A DNA stretch of 64,000 bases. It comes from Leifsonia sp. NPDC080035 (GTDB taxonomy: Bacteria; Actinomycetota; Actinomycetes; Actinomycetales; Microbacteriaceae). Position 1 is the stretch's first letter; each line of letters opens with the position of its first letter. Positions 52,621 through 62,098 of this stretch are shown here, piece after piece. Both the position numbers and the translations under genes were made by a program. The stretch spans positions 3,968,001 through 4,032,000 of the forward strand of contig NZ_CP157390.1 in assembly GCF_040050925.1 (NCBI RefSeq). Direction: 5' to 3'. The notes below the pieces were generated by a model that worked only from the letters and a program-made list of their open reading frames with translations, searched no databases and was not told where the DNA came from.

Positions 52621-54228
52621 TCACATCCGGAAGAGGCCGAAGGCCGTGTCGGGGAGCGGGGAACGGGAGCAGACGTCGAGGGCGAGGCCGAGCACCGTGC
52701 GGGTGTCCGCCGGGTCGATGACGCCGTCGTCCCAGAGCCGGGCGGTGGAGTAGTACGGGTTGCCCTGCTCCTCGTACTGTTCGGCGATCGGGGCACGGAA
52801 GGCAGCCTCGTCGTCCGCGCTCCAGTCCTCGCCGCGCGCCTCCAGCTGGTCCCGTTTGACGGTCGCGAGCACACTCGAGGCCTGCTGGCCGCCCATGACC
52901 GAGATGCGCGCCGCCGGCCACATCCACAGGAACCGCGGCGAATAGGCCCGGCCGCACATCGAGTAGTTGCCGGCGCCGAAGGAACCGCCGATCACGACGG
53001 TGAGCTTCGGCACCCGGGTGGTCGCCACGGCGGTCACCATCTTGGCGCCGTTCTTGGCGATGCCGCCTGCCTCGTAGTCGCGGCCGACCATGAAGCCGGA
53101 GATGTTCTGCAGGAACAGCAGCGGGATCCCGCGCTGGTCGCACAGCTCGATGAAGTGCGCGCCCTTGAGCGCGGACTCGCTGAAGAGCACGCCGTTGTTG
53201 GCGACGATGCCGACGGGATGGCCGTGGATGCGCGCGAAGCCGGTGACGAGGGTGGTCCCGTACTCCGGCTTGAACTCGCTGAACCCGCCCGCGTCGACGA
53301 GGCGGTGGATCACCTCGTGCACGTCGTACGGCGCCTGCACGTCGACCGGGACGACGCCGTACAGCTCGCCGGGGTCCGCCTCCGGCTCCCGAGCCGGCAG
53401 CACGTCCCAGGCCGGGGAGGCAGGCGGCGGCAGCGTCGCGACGATCTCGCGCACGATGGCGAGCGCGTGCTCGTCGTTCTCCGCCAGGTGGTCGACGACG
53501 CCGGAGGTGCGTGCATGCAGGTCGCCGCCGCCCAGCTCCTCCGCCGTGACCACCTCGCCGATGGCGGCCTTCACCAGCGGCGGGCCGCCCAGGAAGATGG
53601 TGCCCTGGCCCCGCACGATCACCGTCTCGTCGCTCATCGCGGGCACGTACGCGCCGCCGGCGGTGCACGAGCCGAGCACCGCCGCGATCTGCGGGATCTT
53701 CGCCGCCGACAGCCGGGCCTGGTTGTAGAAGATGCGGCCGAAGTGCTCGCGGTCGGGGAACACCTCGTCCTGCATCGGCAGGAACGCGCCTCCCGAGTCG
53801 ACGAGGTACACGCACGGGAGGCGGTTCTCCAGCGCGACCTCCTGCGCCCGGAGGTGCTTCTTCACCGTCATCGGGTAGTAGGTGCCGCCCTTGACCGTGG
53901 CGTCGTTGCAGACGATCATCACGTGGCGGCCCGCCACGAGCCCGATTCCGGCGATCAGCCCGGCGGCAGGGCTCTCGTCTCCGTACATCCCTGTCGCGGC
54001 GAGCGGCGCGATCTCCAGGAACGGGCTGCCTTCATCGAGCAGGGCGTCGATCCGGTCGCGCGGCAGCAGCTTGCCGCGGGCGACGTGCCGCTCACGGGCG
54101 CGCTCCGGTCCGCCCGCCGCGGCGACGCGGAGCCGCTCGCGCAGGTCGTCGACAAGCGCGCGCTGTGCGGCGTCGTTCTGCTCGAAGCGCTCGTCGGTCG
54201 CGCTCGCCGTGCGTGTGGCTGTTGGCAT
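52621..54228 (-). CDS. accD1: methylcrotonyl-CoA carboxylase carboxyltransferase (beta) subunit
   Basis: 535 residues. Signatures of the MCC-beta subgroup rather than PCC or ACC are YGDESPAAGLIAGIGLVAGR, NDATVKGGTYYPMTVKKHL and the oxyanion-hole glycines in DSGGAFLPMQDEVFPD and GGSFGAGNYSMCGRAYSP. It carboxylates 3-methylcrotonyl-CoA to 3-methylglutaconyl-CoA in leucine breakdown. First gene of the cluster, transcribed divergently from the TetR gene, with operator-like dyads between. Confidence 0.92.
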   Translation of the reverse strand: MPTATRTASATDERFEQNDAAQRALVDDLRERLRVAAAGGPERARERHVARGKLLPRDRIDALLDEGSPFLEIAPLAATGMYGDESPAAGLIAGIGLVAGRHVMIVCNDATVKGGTYYPMTVKKHLRAQEVALENRLPCVYLVDSGGAFLPMQDEVFPDREHFGRIFYNQARLSAAKIPQIAAVLGSCTAGGAYVPAMSDETVIVRGQGTIFLGGPPLVKAAIGEVVTAEELGGGDLHARTSGVVDHLAENDEHALAIVREIVATLPPPASPAWDVLPAREPEADPGELYGVVPVDVQAPYDVHEVIHRLVDAGGFSEFKPEYGTTLVTGFARIHGHPVGIVANNGVLFSESALKGAHFIELCDQRGIPLLFLQNISGFMVGRDYEAGGIAKNGAKMVTAVATTRVPKLTVVIGGSFGAGNYSMCGRAYSPRFLWMWPAARISVMGGQQASSVLATVKRDQLEARGEDWSADDEAAFRAPIAEQYEEQGNPYYSTARLWDDGVIDPADTRTVLGLALDVCSRSPLPDTAFGLFRM

Positions 54229-54247
54229 CTGCTGTCTCCATCGACAT

Positions 54248-54267
54248 GAGTTAGTGGTCGCTAACTC
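54248..54267. promoter_or_regulatory. TetR operator 1 of the leucine cluster
   Basis: GAGTTAGTGGTCGCTAACTC is a 20-bp near-perfect dyad (GAGTTAG...CTAACTC) in the gap between accD1 and the divergent TetR gene. It shares the half-site TTAGTG with operator 2. Confidence 0.75.
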
Positions 54268-54274
54268 GAATTTA

Positions 54275-54292
54275 GGTTAGTGTTCATTAACC
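54275..54292. promoter_or_regulatory. TetR operator 2 of the leucine cluster
   Basis: GGTTAGTGTTCATTAACC is an 18-bp dyad with one mismatch. Its centre is 26 bases from operator 1, about two and a half helical turns, so two repressor dimers could bind without overlap. Confidence 0.75.
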
Positions 54293-54347
54293 CGAATGTC
54301 CAGCACCCGGCGCGACCGCCCGATGCGTCCATCCAGGAGAGAGCGCC

Positions 54348-54977
54348 ATGACCGAGCCCGCCACCGCCGAGGAGGCGCCGCTCGCCCGGCCGACGCAGCG
54401 CAGCCAGGCGAAGGCCGATCGGCGCGCCGCGCTGCTCGTCGCGGCGGCGGGCATGTTCGCCGAGCGCGGCTTCAACGGCGTCTCGATCGAGGACCTCGGC
54501 GCCGCCGCCGGCGTGAGCGGTCCCGCGGTCTACCGGCACTTCCCCTCCAAGCAGGCTGTGCTCGCCGCGCTGCTCGTCGGCGTCAGCGAGAGCCTGCTCG
54601 CGGGCGGCACGTCCGTGGAGGAGGACGCGACGGATGCGGCGTCCGCCCTGCGCGCCCTCATCGCGTTCCACGTCGAGTTCGCCCTCACCGAGGCGGACAC
54701 GATCCGCGTGCAGGACCGCGACCTCGACGCCCTGCCGGACGCCGAGCGCCGCGAGGTGCGACGGCTGCAGCGCCGCTACATCGAGGTCTGGATGCGCGTG
54801 CTCGGCGCCCTGCATCCCGCGGTGGAGCCGGAGGAGCTGCGGCTTCGCGTGCAGGCCACCTTCGGGCTGATCAACTCCACGCCGCACTCCGCCCGGGTCG
54901 GGACGGCGCACACCGCGGCCGCGACGGTGCGCCCGGTGCTGGAGCGGATGGCCTGGTCGGCGCTCACCTCGCGCTGA
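54348..54977 (+). CDS. TetR-family regulator of the leucine/itaconate cluster
   Basis: 209 residues. HTH: RRAALLVAAAGMFAERGFNG, then SIEDLGAAAGVSGPAVYRHF with SKQAVLAALL. The C-terminal domain fits the actinobacterial TetR group next to acyl-CoA genes. By position it corresponds to M. tuberculosis Rv2506. Two TTAGTG-type dyads in the divergent gap make local repression of accD1 and itself the simplest reading; an acyl-CoA inducer is inferred. Confidence 0.9.
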   Translation: MTEPATAEEAPLARPTQRSQAKADRRAALLVAAAGMFAERGFNGVSIEDLGAAAGVSGPAVYRHFPSKQAVLAALLVGVSESLLAGGTSVEEDATDAASALRALIAFHVEFALTEADTIRVQDRDLDALPDAERREVRRLQRRYIEVWMRVLGALHPAVEPEELRLRVQATFGLINSTPHSARVGTAHTAAATVRPVLERMAWSALTSR

Positions 54978-55064
54978 CGCCTCGCGGAGGGCCCGGTGGT
55001 CGCGTCACCGCCGTACGTTACAGTCCAAAGGAATGCGTTCATTGTTGAGGCGTGAGGAGCGTTC

Positions 55065-57683
55065 GTGGGCGACGACACCCCCCGGCTGAGGCTGCACCAC
55101 CGGATCCTGCGGGCGTTCGGGATCCTGCTCGCCGCGGTGCTGGTTCTGGTCGTGATCGCCGGCGGCGTGGGCGTCTGGACGGTCACCCGGTCGTTCCCGC
55201 AGACCTCGGGCACCCTCCGCCTCGCCGGCCTGAGCGCACCGGTGACGGTCTCCAGGGACTCCGCCGGCGTCCCGCAGATCACCGCGACCACCGCCGACGA
55301 CCTGTTCCGCGCGCAGGGCTTCGTGCACGCCCAGGACCGGTTCTGGGAGATGGACTTCCGCCGCCACGTCACCTCGGGCCGGCTCTCCGAGCTGTTCGGT
55401 GCGAGCCAGGTGCCGACGGATACGTTCATCCGCACCCTCGGCTGGCGGCGCGTGGCCGAGCAGGAGGTGAAGCTGCTCGACCCCACCACGCTGCGCTACT
55501 ACCAGGACTACGCCGACGGCGTGAACGCCTACCTGAAGAACCACCACGGCGCGGAGCTGTCGCTGGAGTATGCGATCCTCGGCATCCAGAACCCCGGCTA
55601 CTCCCCCGAGCCGTGGACGCCGGCCGACTCCGTGGCCTGGCTGAAGGCGATGGCCTGGGACCTGCGCTCCAACCTCGAGGACGAGATCGACCGCGCGCTG
55701 CTGGCGACGAAGCTGACGCCCGGACAGGTCGCGCAGCTGCACCCGGGATACGACTACGGCGGCCACCCGACGATCACCGGGCTCGGCGGCGGCGACACGT
55801 CGGCCGTAACCCAGGACGCGAAGCCCGTCCGCGGCGGCGGCGACGCCGGTTCGTCCCAGGGCTCCGGCGCGGACGCGTCGGCGCTCGCCGCGGCTCCGGT
55901 CGCCGAATACCGCGCGAAGCTGCAGCAGGTCGCCGAGAGCGTCGACGCCCTGCCGACGATGATGGGCCCGGCCGGGGACGACATCGGATCCAACTCCTGG
56001 GTCGTCGCAGGCGCCCACACGGCCACCCGCAAGCCCCTGCTCGCGAACGACCCGCACCTCGGTGCCTCGATGCCCTCCGTCTGGTACCAGGTCGGCCTGC
56101 ACTGCCGGACCGTCGGACCGGCGTGCCCGTTCGATGTGGCGGGCTACAGCTTCTCCGGCTTCCCCGGTGTGATCATCGGGCACAACGACCGCATCGCGTG
56201 GGGCTTCACGAACCTCGGGCCGGACGTCGCGGATCTGTACGTCGAGAAGGTCACCGGCGACACCTACGAGTACGACGGCACGCAGGTGCCCCTCACGGTC
56301 CGGACCGAGACCATCAGGGTCGCCGGCGGGAAGGACGTCCGGCTCCGGGTCCGCTCCACCCGACACGGGCCCATCGTCACCGACCTCAGCGACGGCTACG
56401 GCGCCATCGCGAAGGACCAGGCAGGCAAGCTCGGCGTTCCCGCCCAGAAATTCCAGCTGTCCCTGCAGTGGACGGCGCTCACCCCGGGGCCGACGGCGGG
56501 CGCGATCTTCGCCTTCGACACGGCCCACGACTGGGCGAGCTTCCGGAAGGCGGCCACCGCGTTCCAGGTGCCGTCGCAAAACTTGCTCTATGCCGACGTG
56601 GACGGGAACATCGGCTACCAGGCGCCCGGCAGCATCCCGGTCCGCGCGAAGGGCGACGGCACCGTCCCCGTGCCGGGCTGGACGAGCACGTACGGCTGGG
56701 TGGGCACCATCCCGTACGAGCGACTGCCGAGCGAGCTGAACCCGCCCTCCGGCTACATCGTCACCGCCAACAACGCGGCGGTCGGCTCCGGCTACCCGGA
56801 GATGATCACCCGCGACTGGGATGCGGGCTACCGCGCCAACCAGATCGAGCTGCGGCTGCAGAAGCTGCTCGCGGGCGGCACGAAGGTGACCGCGAAGGAC
56901 ATGTCCGCCATCCAGGCCGACACCTACGACGCGAACGCGGCGACACTCGCGCCGCTGATCGTCGCGGTCGGCGAGAAGGCGGACCCGAGCTCCGGCGTCG
57001 CCCAGGCCGCGGCGCTGCTGGCCAGCTGGGACCTCCACGACGACGCCGACAGCGCCGCGGCGGCGTACTTCGCGGTGTTCTGGAAGAACCTGCTCGCGGA
57101 CGCGTTCGCCCGCAAGATGCCGGCCTCGACCGCCCCGACCGGAGGCGACAGGTGGTTCCGGGTCGTCGCGGACTTGGTCCGTGAGCCGGACTCGGCGTGG
57201 TGGACGGACGCGAAGCTGGGCGTCGCGGGCCTCGACGAGATGGTCGAGTACGCGGCGAACCGGGCGTGGGCCCAGACCCGCGACCGCCTGGGCGGCGACC
57301 CGTCATCCTGGCGCTGGGACCGCCTGCACACGCTGGAGCTCACCAACGCGTCGTTCGGGGTCTCCGGCGTCGCGCCGATCGAGTGGCTGTTCAACCGCGG
57401 CCCCTACCCGGTCGGCGGCGGTTCGAGCATCGTCGACGCGACGGGCTGGGATGCGTCCGTCGGCTACCAGGTCGACCGGGTGCCGTCGATGCGGATGGTG
57501 GTCGACCTGGCCGACTTCGACCGCAGCACCTGGGTGAACCTGACGGGAGCATCCGGCCACGCCTTCGACCCGCACTACGCCGACCAGGCCGATCTCTGGG
57601 CGAAGGGCGCGGCCCGGCCGTGGCCGTTCAGCGCCCGCGCCGTCCGCGCCGCCGCCTCGCAGACGCTCACCCTCACCCGGTGA
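55065..57683 (+). CDS. penicillin acylase family protein (Ntn hydrolase)
   Basis: 872 residues. An N-terminal membrane anchor (about 12-38) precedes the precursor; autocleavage should free the nucleophile Ser311 (GSNSWVVAG), with beta-chain motifs ANDPHLG and RIAWGFTN and the later AANNAAVG-type Asn. Extracytoplasmic amide hydrolysis, for example of beta-lactams or N-acyl-homoserine lactones, is the family range; the substrate is unknown. A Gly/Ser/Ala-rich stretch at roughly 245-280 lies before the cleavage site. GTG start after GAGGAG. Confidence 0.9.
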   Translation: MGDDTPRLRLHHRILRAFGILLAAVLVLVVIAGGVGVWTVTRSFPQTSGTLRLAGLSAPVTVSRDSAGVPQITATTADDLFRAQGFVHAQDRFWEMDFRRHVTSGRLSELFGASQVPTDTFIRTLGWRRVAEQEVKLLDPTTLRYYQDYADGVNAYLKNHHGAELSLEYAILGIQNPGYSPEPWTPADSVAWLKAMAWDLRSNLEDEIDRALLATKLTPGQVAQLHPGYDYGGHPTITGLGGGDTSAVTQDAKPVRGGGDAGSSQGSGADASALAAAPVAEYRAKLQQVAESVDALPTMMGPAGDDIGSNSWVVAGAHTATRKPLLANDPHLGASMPSVWYQVGLHCRTVGPACPFDVAGYSFSGFPGVIIGHNDRIAWGFTNLGPDVADLYVEKVTGDTYEYDGTQVPLTVRTETIRVAGGKDVRLRVRSTRHGPIVTDLSDGYGAIAKDQAGKLGVPAQKFQLSLQWTALTPGPTAGAIFAFDTAHDWASFRKAATAFQVPSQNLLYADVDGNIGYQAPGSIPVRAKGDGTVPVPGWTSTYGWVGTIPYERLPSELNPPSGYIVTANNAAVGSGYPEMITRDWDAGYRANQIELRLQKLLAGGTKVTAKDMSAIQADTYDANAATLAPLIVAVGEKADPSSGVAQAAALLASWDLHDDADSAAAAYFAVFWKNLLADAFARKMPASTAPTGGDRWFRVVADLVREPDSAWWTDAKLGVAGLDEMVEYAANRAWAQTRDRLGGDPSSWRWDRLHTLELTNASFGVSGVAPIEWLFNRGPYPVGGGSSIVDATGWDASVGYQVDRVPSMRMVVDLADFDRSTWVNLTGASGHAFDPHYADQADLWAKGAARPWPFSARAVRAAASQTLTLTR

Positions 57684-57704
57684 GGGGGGTGAGGGCGGCC
57701 GAGG

Positions 57705-59039
57705 CTAGCGCTGCGGCCAGGAGCGCTCTGCGCTGCCGACGTAGAGCTGCTGCGGGCGGCCGATCTTGGTCGCCGGGTCGAGCATCATCTCGCGCCAGTG
57801 GGCGATCCAGCCCGGGAGGCGCCCGATCGCGAACAGCACGGTGAACATGCGCGTCGGGAAGCCCATCGCCTTGTAGATGACGCCGGTGTAGAAGTCGACG
57901 TTCGGGTACAGGCGGCGGTCGATGAAGTACTGGTCGGCGAGCGCGACCTCCTCCAGCTCCTTGGCGATGTCGAGCAGCGGGTCGTGGACGCCAAGCGCGG
58001 CGAGCACCTCGTCCGCAGACTGCTTGACCAGCTTGGCGCGCGGGTCGAAGTTCTTGTAGACGCGGTGGCCGAAGCCCATCAGCTTGACGCCGGACTCCTT
58101 GTTCTTCACCCGCTCGACGAACTTCTGCACGCTCTCACCGGAGTCGCGGATGCCGGCGAGCATCTGCAGCACCGCCTCGTTCGCGCCGCCGTGCAGCGGA
58201 CCGTAGAGGGCGTTGATGCCCGCGGAGACCGACGCGAACAGGTTGGCCTGCGTGGAGCCGACGAGGCGCACGGTGGAGGTGGACGCGTTCTGCTCGTGGT
58301 CCTCGTGCAGGATCAGCAGACGCTCCAGCGCACGGGAGAGCACCGGGTTCACCTCGTACGGCTCGGCGAGCGTCCCGAAGTTGAGACGGAGGAAGTTGTC
58401 GACGAAGCTCAGCGAGTTGTCCGGGTACAGGAACGCCTGACCGAGGCTCTTCTTGTGGGCGTACGCGGCGATGACCGGGAGCTTGGCGAGCAGCCGGATG
58501 GTGGAGAGCTCCACCTGCTCCGGGTCGTGCACGCTGAGCGAGTCCTGGTAGAAGGTCGACAGCGCGGACACGGCACTGGAGAGCACCGACATCGGGTGCG
58601 CGTCGTGCGGCAGCGCGTCGAAGAACCGGCGCAGGTCCTCGTGAAGCAGCGTGTGACGGCGGATGCGGTCGTCGAAGTCGGCCAGCTCCGCGGCGGTCGG
58701 CAGCTCGCCGTGGATGAGCAGCCAGGCCACCTCGAGGAACGTGGAGTTCTCCGCGACCTGCTCGATCGGATAGCCGCGGTAGCGCAGGATGCCCGCATCG
58801 CCGTCGATATAGGTGATCTCGGAGCGCGTGGCCGCGGTGTTGACGAACCCGTAGTCGAGGCTGGTGAGCCCGGTCTGCTTCGTGAGCGACGAGAGGTCGA
58901 TGCCCGAGGCGCCCTGCGTGCTCGGCAGGATCGGGAACTCGGCGACACCGCCCGGGTATCGCAGCTCGGCGACGGCCGCCTCCTCGCGGGCCGGGCCGCC
59001 CTGCTCCACCGATGCCTTCTCGGTGCCGAGTCCGCTCAC
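57705..59039 (-). CDS. gltA: citrate synthase
   Basis: 444 residues, type II-like hexameric citrate synthase. Catalytic residues are the His in GPLHGGANE, the His in GFGHRVYKNFDPRA and the Asp in NVDFYTGVIY. It condenses oxaloacetate and acetyl-CoA at TCA cycle entry. The GTG start is preceded by AGGAGG. The reading includes a 30-residue N-terminal segment common in actinobacterial forms. Confidence 0.96.
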   Translation of the reverse strand: MSGLGTEKASVEQGGPAREEAAVAELRYPGGVAEFPILPSTQGASGIDLSSLTKQTGLTSLDYGFVNTAATRSEITYIDGDAGILRYRGYPIEQVAENSTFLEVAWLLIHGELPTAAELADFDDRIRRHTLLHEDLRRFFDALPHDAHPMSVLSSAVSALSTFYQDSLSVHDPEQVELSTIRLLAKLPVIAAYAHKKSLGQAFLYPDNSLSFVDNFLRLNFGTLAEPYEVNPVLSRALERLLILHEDHEQNASTSTVRLVGSTQANLFASVSAGINALYGPLHGGANEAVLQMLAGIRDSGESVQKFVERVKNKESGVKLMGFGHRVYKNFDPRAKLVKQSADEVLAALGVHDPLLDIAKELEEVALADQYFIDRRLYPNVDFYTGVIYKAMGFPTRMFTVLFAIGRLPGWIAHWREMMLDPATKIGRPQQLYVGSAERSWPQR

Positions 59040-59171
59040 AACGCCTCCTGGTTGGGGTTAGTCGGGTGCTTCGCGCGCCGATCGTGGCAGCGCCGCAAAT
59101 GAAGTCGTGCCAGTACAGCCTAGTAGGCGAGCACAGCAACTGTCGCATCGCGCAAAGGGACGGGGATGCGG

Positions 59172-60320
59172 TTAGAGGGTCTCTCCAAAGGCGCGCAGTC
59201 GCTCGGCCGCCGCGGCGATCCGCTCGTCCGTGGCGGTGAGCGAGAGCCGCACGTGCTCGGGGTAAAAGTCCCCGTAGAAGTGGCCGGGCCCGGCGAGGAT
59301 GCCGAGGTCGGCGAGCCTGCCGATGCTGTCCCAGGCGTCGCGTCCCTCCGTCGCCCACAGGTAGAGGCCCGCCTCGCTGTTGTCGATACGGAACCCCGCC
59401 GCCCGCAGCGCGGGCACCAGCAGCTCCCGCCGGGCGCGGTAGCGCTCGCGCTGCGCGCGCACGTGCTCGTCGTCGCCGAGCGCGGCGACCATGGCGGCCT
59501 GCAGCGGTGCGGGGAGCATGAGCCCGGCGTGCTTGCGCACGGTGGTCAGACGACCGACGACGGTGCGGCAGCCGGCGACGAACGCGGCGCGATAGCCGGC
59601 GAGGTTCGACTGCTTGCTGAGCGAGTACACGGCGAGGACGTTCCGGCGATCGTCGCCGATGACGCGCGGGTCGAGGACGCTCGGGATACGCGAACCACCA
59701 CCGTCCGGATCAGTCCAGGGCGCGTCCCAGCCGAGCTCGGCGTAGCACTCGTCGCTGGCCAGGTACGCTCCGAGCTCCCTGGCGCGAGCGACGGCGGCCC
59801 GCAGCTCGTCCACCGACAGCACCCGGCCATCCGGATTGCCCGGACTGTTCAGCCACACCAGCCGCGTGTTCTCCGGCCACTCGGCGGGATCGTCGCTGGC
59901 GAGCGCGTCCGCGCCGGCCATCGCAGCGCCGATCGCGTAGGTCGGGTAGGCGGCGCGCGGGTGCACCACCACATCCCCTTCGCCGAGCCCGAGCATGAAC
60001 GGCAGGAAGGCCACCAGCTCCTTGGAGCCGATGGTCGGCAGGACGTTGTCCACGGTCAGGTCCGGCACGCCGCGCCTGCGCGCGAACCAGTCGACGATCG
60101 CCTCGCGCAGCGCGGGCGTCCCGACGGTCTGCGGGTAGGCGTGCGCGTCCGTCGCCGCGGCGAGCGCCTCCCGGATGAGGTCGGGAGTCGGGTCGACCGG
60201 CGAGCCGATCGAGAGGTCGACGATGCCGCCGCCCGCACCGGAAGGCACTGCCGCGCGTGCGCGCTCCGCGTAGGGCGCCATGAGATCCCAGGGGTAGTCC
60301 GGGAGCTCCTTCAGCGCCAC
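59172..60320 (-). CDS. dapC: succinyldiaminopimelate aminotransferase
   Basis: 382 residues, fold-type I PLP enzyme. The Schiff-base Lys is in YSLSKQSNLAGYRAAF, with NSPGNPDGR and the Asp in ASDECYAELGW. It transaminates N-succinyl-2-amino-6-ketopimelate in the succinylase branch of diaminopimelate synthesis. Actinobacterial DapC is commonly encoded right after fdxA, as here with a 1-base gap, which supports the assignment over other aminotransferases. Confidence 0.92.
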   Translation of the reverse strand: MALKELPDYPWDLMAPYAERARAAVPSGAGGGIVDLSIGSPVDPTPDLIREALAAATDAHAYPQTVGTPALREAIVDWFARRRGVPDLTVDNVLPTIGSKELVAFLPFMLGLGEGDVVVHPRAAYPTYAIGAAMAGADALASDDPAEWPENTRLVWLNSPGNPDGRVLSVDELRAAVARARELGAYLASDECYAELGWDAPWTDPDGGGSRIPSVLDPRVIGDDRRNVLAVYSLSKQSNLAGYRAAFVAGCRTVVGRLTTVRKHAGLMLPAPLQAAMVAALGDDEHVRAQRERYRARRELLVPALRAAGFRIDNSEAGLYLWATEGRDAWDSIGRLADLGILAGPGHFYGDFYPEHVRLSLTATDERIAAAAERLRAFGETL

Positions 60321-60321
60321 G

Positions 60322-60642
60322 TCAGTGCGCCTGCGGGGGCAGGGCGGCGATGAGCGGGTGGTCCTTCGCGATCACGCCGACCTTCGCGGCGCCGCCGGGC
60401 GAGCCGATGTCGTCGAAGAACTCGACGTTCGCCTTGTAGTAGTCCGCCCACTCCTCGGGGAGGTCGTCCTCGTAGTAGATCGCCTCGACCGGGCAGACCG
60501 GCTCGCAGGCGCCGCAGTCGACGCACTCGTCGGGGTGGATGTACAGCGACCGTTCACCCTCGTAGATGCAGTCGACGGGGCATTCGTCGATACAGGCCCG
60601 GTCTTTCACATCGACACACGGGAGGGCGATGACGTAGGTCAC
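60322..60642 (-). CDS. fdxA: 7Fe ferredoxin
   Basis: 106 residues. Cysteines C9, C17 and C50 fit a [3Fe-4S] cluster and C21, C40, C43 and C46 a [4Fe-4S] cluster, the seven-iron FdxA pattern (C-x7-C-x3-C near the start). It carries electrons in the cytoplasm. Co-transcribed with dapC, a conserved actinobacterial pair with no known functional link. Confidence 0.95.
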   Translation of the reverse strand: MTYVIALPCVDVKDRACIDECPVDCIYEGERSLYIHPDECVDCGACEPVCPVEAIYYEDDLPEEWADYYKANVEFFDDIGSPGGAAKVGVIAKDHPLIAALPPQAH

Positions 60643-60688
60643 GGTGCTTCTTCAATCCCTTCGCGAGAGCGGGAGCTTCTCCCCTAGC

Positions 60689-61069
60689 TTATGACGTCTT
60701 GGCGCCCGCCGCGGTCCGCGGCCGGACGTCCGGCCAGGCGACGACGACCGCGGCGATCAGGATGGGCGCCACCAGCCAGATCTGACCGGCCAGGTTGTTC
60801 GGGATCAGCACGGAGCCTCCGGCGCTCTGTTGCGTGAACAGCAGGATGGCGGCGATGGCCCCGAGCGCGGCAAGGAGGGCGGGGACGCGGCTGCTCGCCA
60901 GCAGCCGCAGGCCGACCAGCAGCGCGGTGTACGCGATCAGGGAGCCGATCAGCCCGAGCGGGATACTGACGCCCCAGGTGACGTCGATCTGGTGGGCGAC
61001 CGTGCCGATCGCGCCGAGGACCGCACCCGCGAGCACGAGCAGGACGACGTTCAGGATCCGGCTGAGCAT
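60689..61069 (-). CDS. four-helix membrane protein, DUF6113-like
   Basis: 126 residues with four hydrophobic segments (about 4-24, 36-58, 64-80 and 96-115) and a hydrophilic tail. Resembles the small actinobacterial DUF6113 membrane proteins found near fdxA-dapC. No catalytic motif is visible and the function is unknown. It is upstream of, and on the same strand as, fdxA-dapC with a 46-base gap. Confidence 0.75.
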   Translation of the reverse strand: MLSRILNVVLLVLAGAVLGAIGTVAHQIDVTWGVSIPLGLIGSLIAYTALLVGLRLLASSRVPALLAALGAIAAILLFTQQSAGGSVLIPNNLAGQIWLVAPILIAAVVVAWPDVRPRTAAGAKTS

Positions 61070-61120
61070 TCTCGAATCCTAGCTGGACACCTCGACGACG
61101 CTGATCTAGAGTCGAGCAGG

Positions 61121-61139
61121 TAAGGTTAGCCTTACCAAT
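61121..61139. promoter_or_regulatory. DtxR/IdeR-type iron box
   Basis: TAAGGTTAGCCTTACCAAT matches the DtxR consensus TTAGGTTAGSCTAACCTAA at about 15 of 19 positions. It is 30 bases upstream of efeU, so iron-replete repression of the efe operon is expected. Confidence 0.85.
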
Positions 61140-61168
61140 CCCCCACACCGATCCGAACAAGGTCCCCT

Positions 61169-62032
61169 GTGCTCGCGAACTACCTCATCGGCCTCCGCGA
61201 AGGCCTCGAAATGGCGCTCATCGTCACCATCCTGATCGCCTACGTCGTGAAGGTCGGACGACGGGACGTCCTCTCCAAGCTCTGGATCGGGGTCGGCATC
61301 GCGCTGGTCGTGCCGCTCGGGATCGGCGCCATGCTCACCTGGGGCCCCTACGGCATGAGCTTCGAGGCGCAGGAGATCGTGGGCGGCACGCTCTCGCTCA
61401 TCGCGGTCGGTTTCGTCACCTGGATGATCTTCTGGATGGGCAAGACGGCCCGCACGATGAAGTCGACCCTGCAGGGCCGGCTGGACTCCGTGCTGGTGGG
61501 CGCCGGCTGGGGCGTCGTGATCCTCGCCATGCTCAGCGTCGGCCGCGAGGGCATCGAGACGGCCCTGTTCGTCTGGGCCACCGTCGCCAGCGTCGGCGGC
61601 GGCTGGGAGCCGGTGCTCGGCGCGGTCCTCGGACTGATCACGGCGGCGGTGCTCGGCTTCCTGCTCTACCGCGGCATGGTCCGCATCAACCTCGGCTCGT
61701 TCTTCACCTGGACGGGCGCCTTCCTGATCATCGTCGCCGGCGGCGTGCTCGCGTACGGCCTCGGCGACCTGCAGGAGGCGGGCGTGCTTCCCGGCGCCAA
61801 CGTGCACGCGTACGACATCAGCGCGATCATCCCCGCCTCCAGCTGGTACGGCACCGCGCTCGCCGGCATCCTCAACTTCAACCCGTCGCCGACCTGGCTC
61901 CAGGTCGTCGCCTGGGTGGGCTACATCGTCGTGGTCGCGTTCTTCTACCTGCGTCAGCACCGCTCGTCCCGCCGCCCGGCGGCCGCGAAACCGGCACCGG
62001 TGGCGACGCAGCACACTCCCGTCGCCTCCTGA
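61169..62032 (+). CDS. efeU: EfeU ferrous iron permease (FTR1 family)
   Basis: 287 residues with about seven membrane segments. The two REXXE iron-binding motifs are GLREGLEMALIV near the N terminus and GREGIETALFVW in the middle. It imports iron across the cytoplasmic membrane with EfeO and EfeB. GTG start; the DtxR box lies just upstream. Confidence 0.95.
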   Translation: MLANYLIGLREGLEMALIVTILIAYVVKVGRRDVLSKLWIGVGIALVVPLGIGAMLTWGPYGMSFEAQEIVGGTLSLIAVGFVTWMIFWMGKTARTMKSTLQGRLDSVLVGAGWGVVILAMLSVGREGIETALFVWATVASVGGGWEPVLGAVLGLITAAVLGFLLYRGMVRINLGSFFTWTGAFLIIVAGGVLAYGLGDLQEAGVLPGANVHAYDISAIIPASSWYGTALAGILNFNPSPTWLQVVAWVGYIVVVAFFYLRQHRSSRRPAAAKPAPVATQHTPVAS

Positions 62033-62098
62033 GCGCGGCGGACGCACCCTCACCGCATCAGCAGCGCCCGCCGCACGAACAGAAAGCACAGCATCCCC

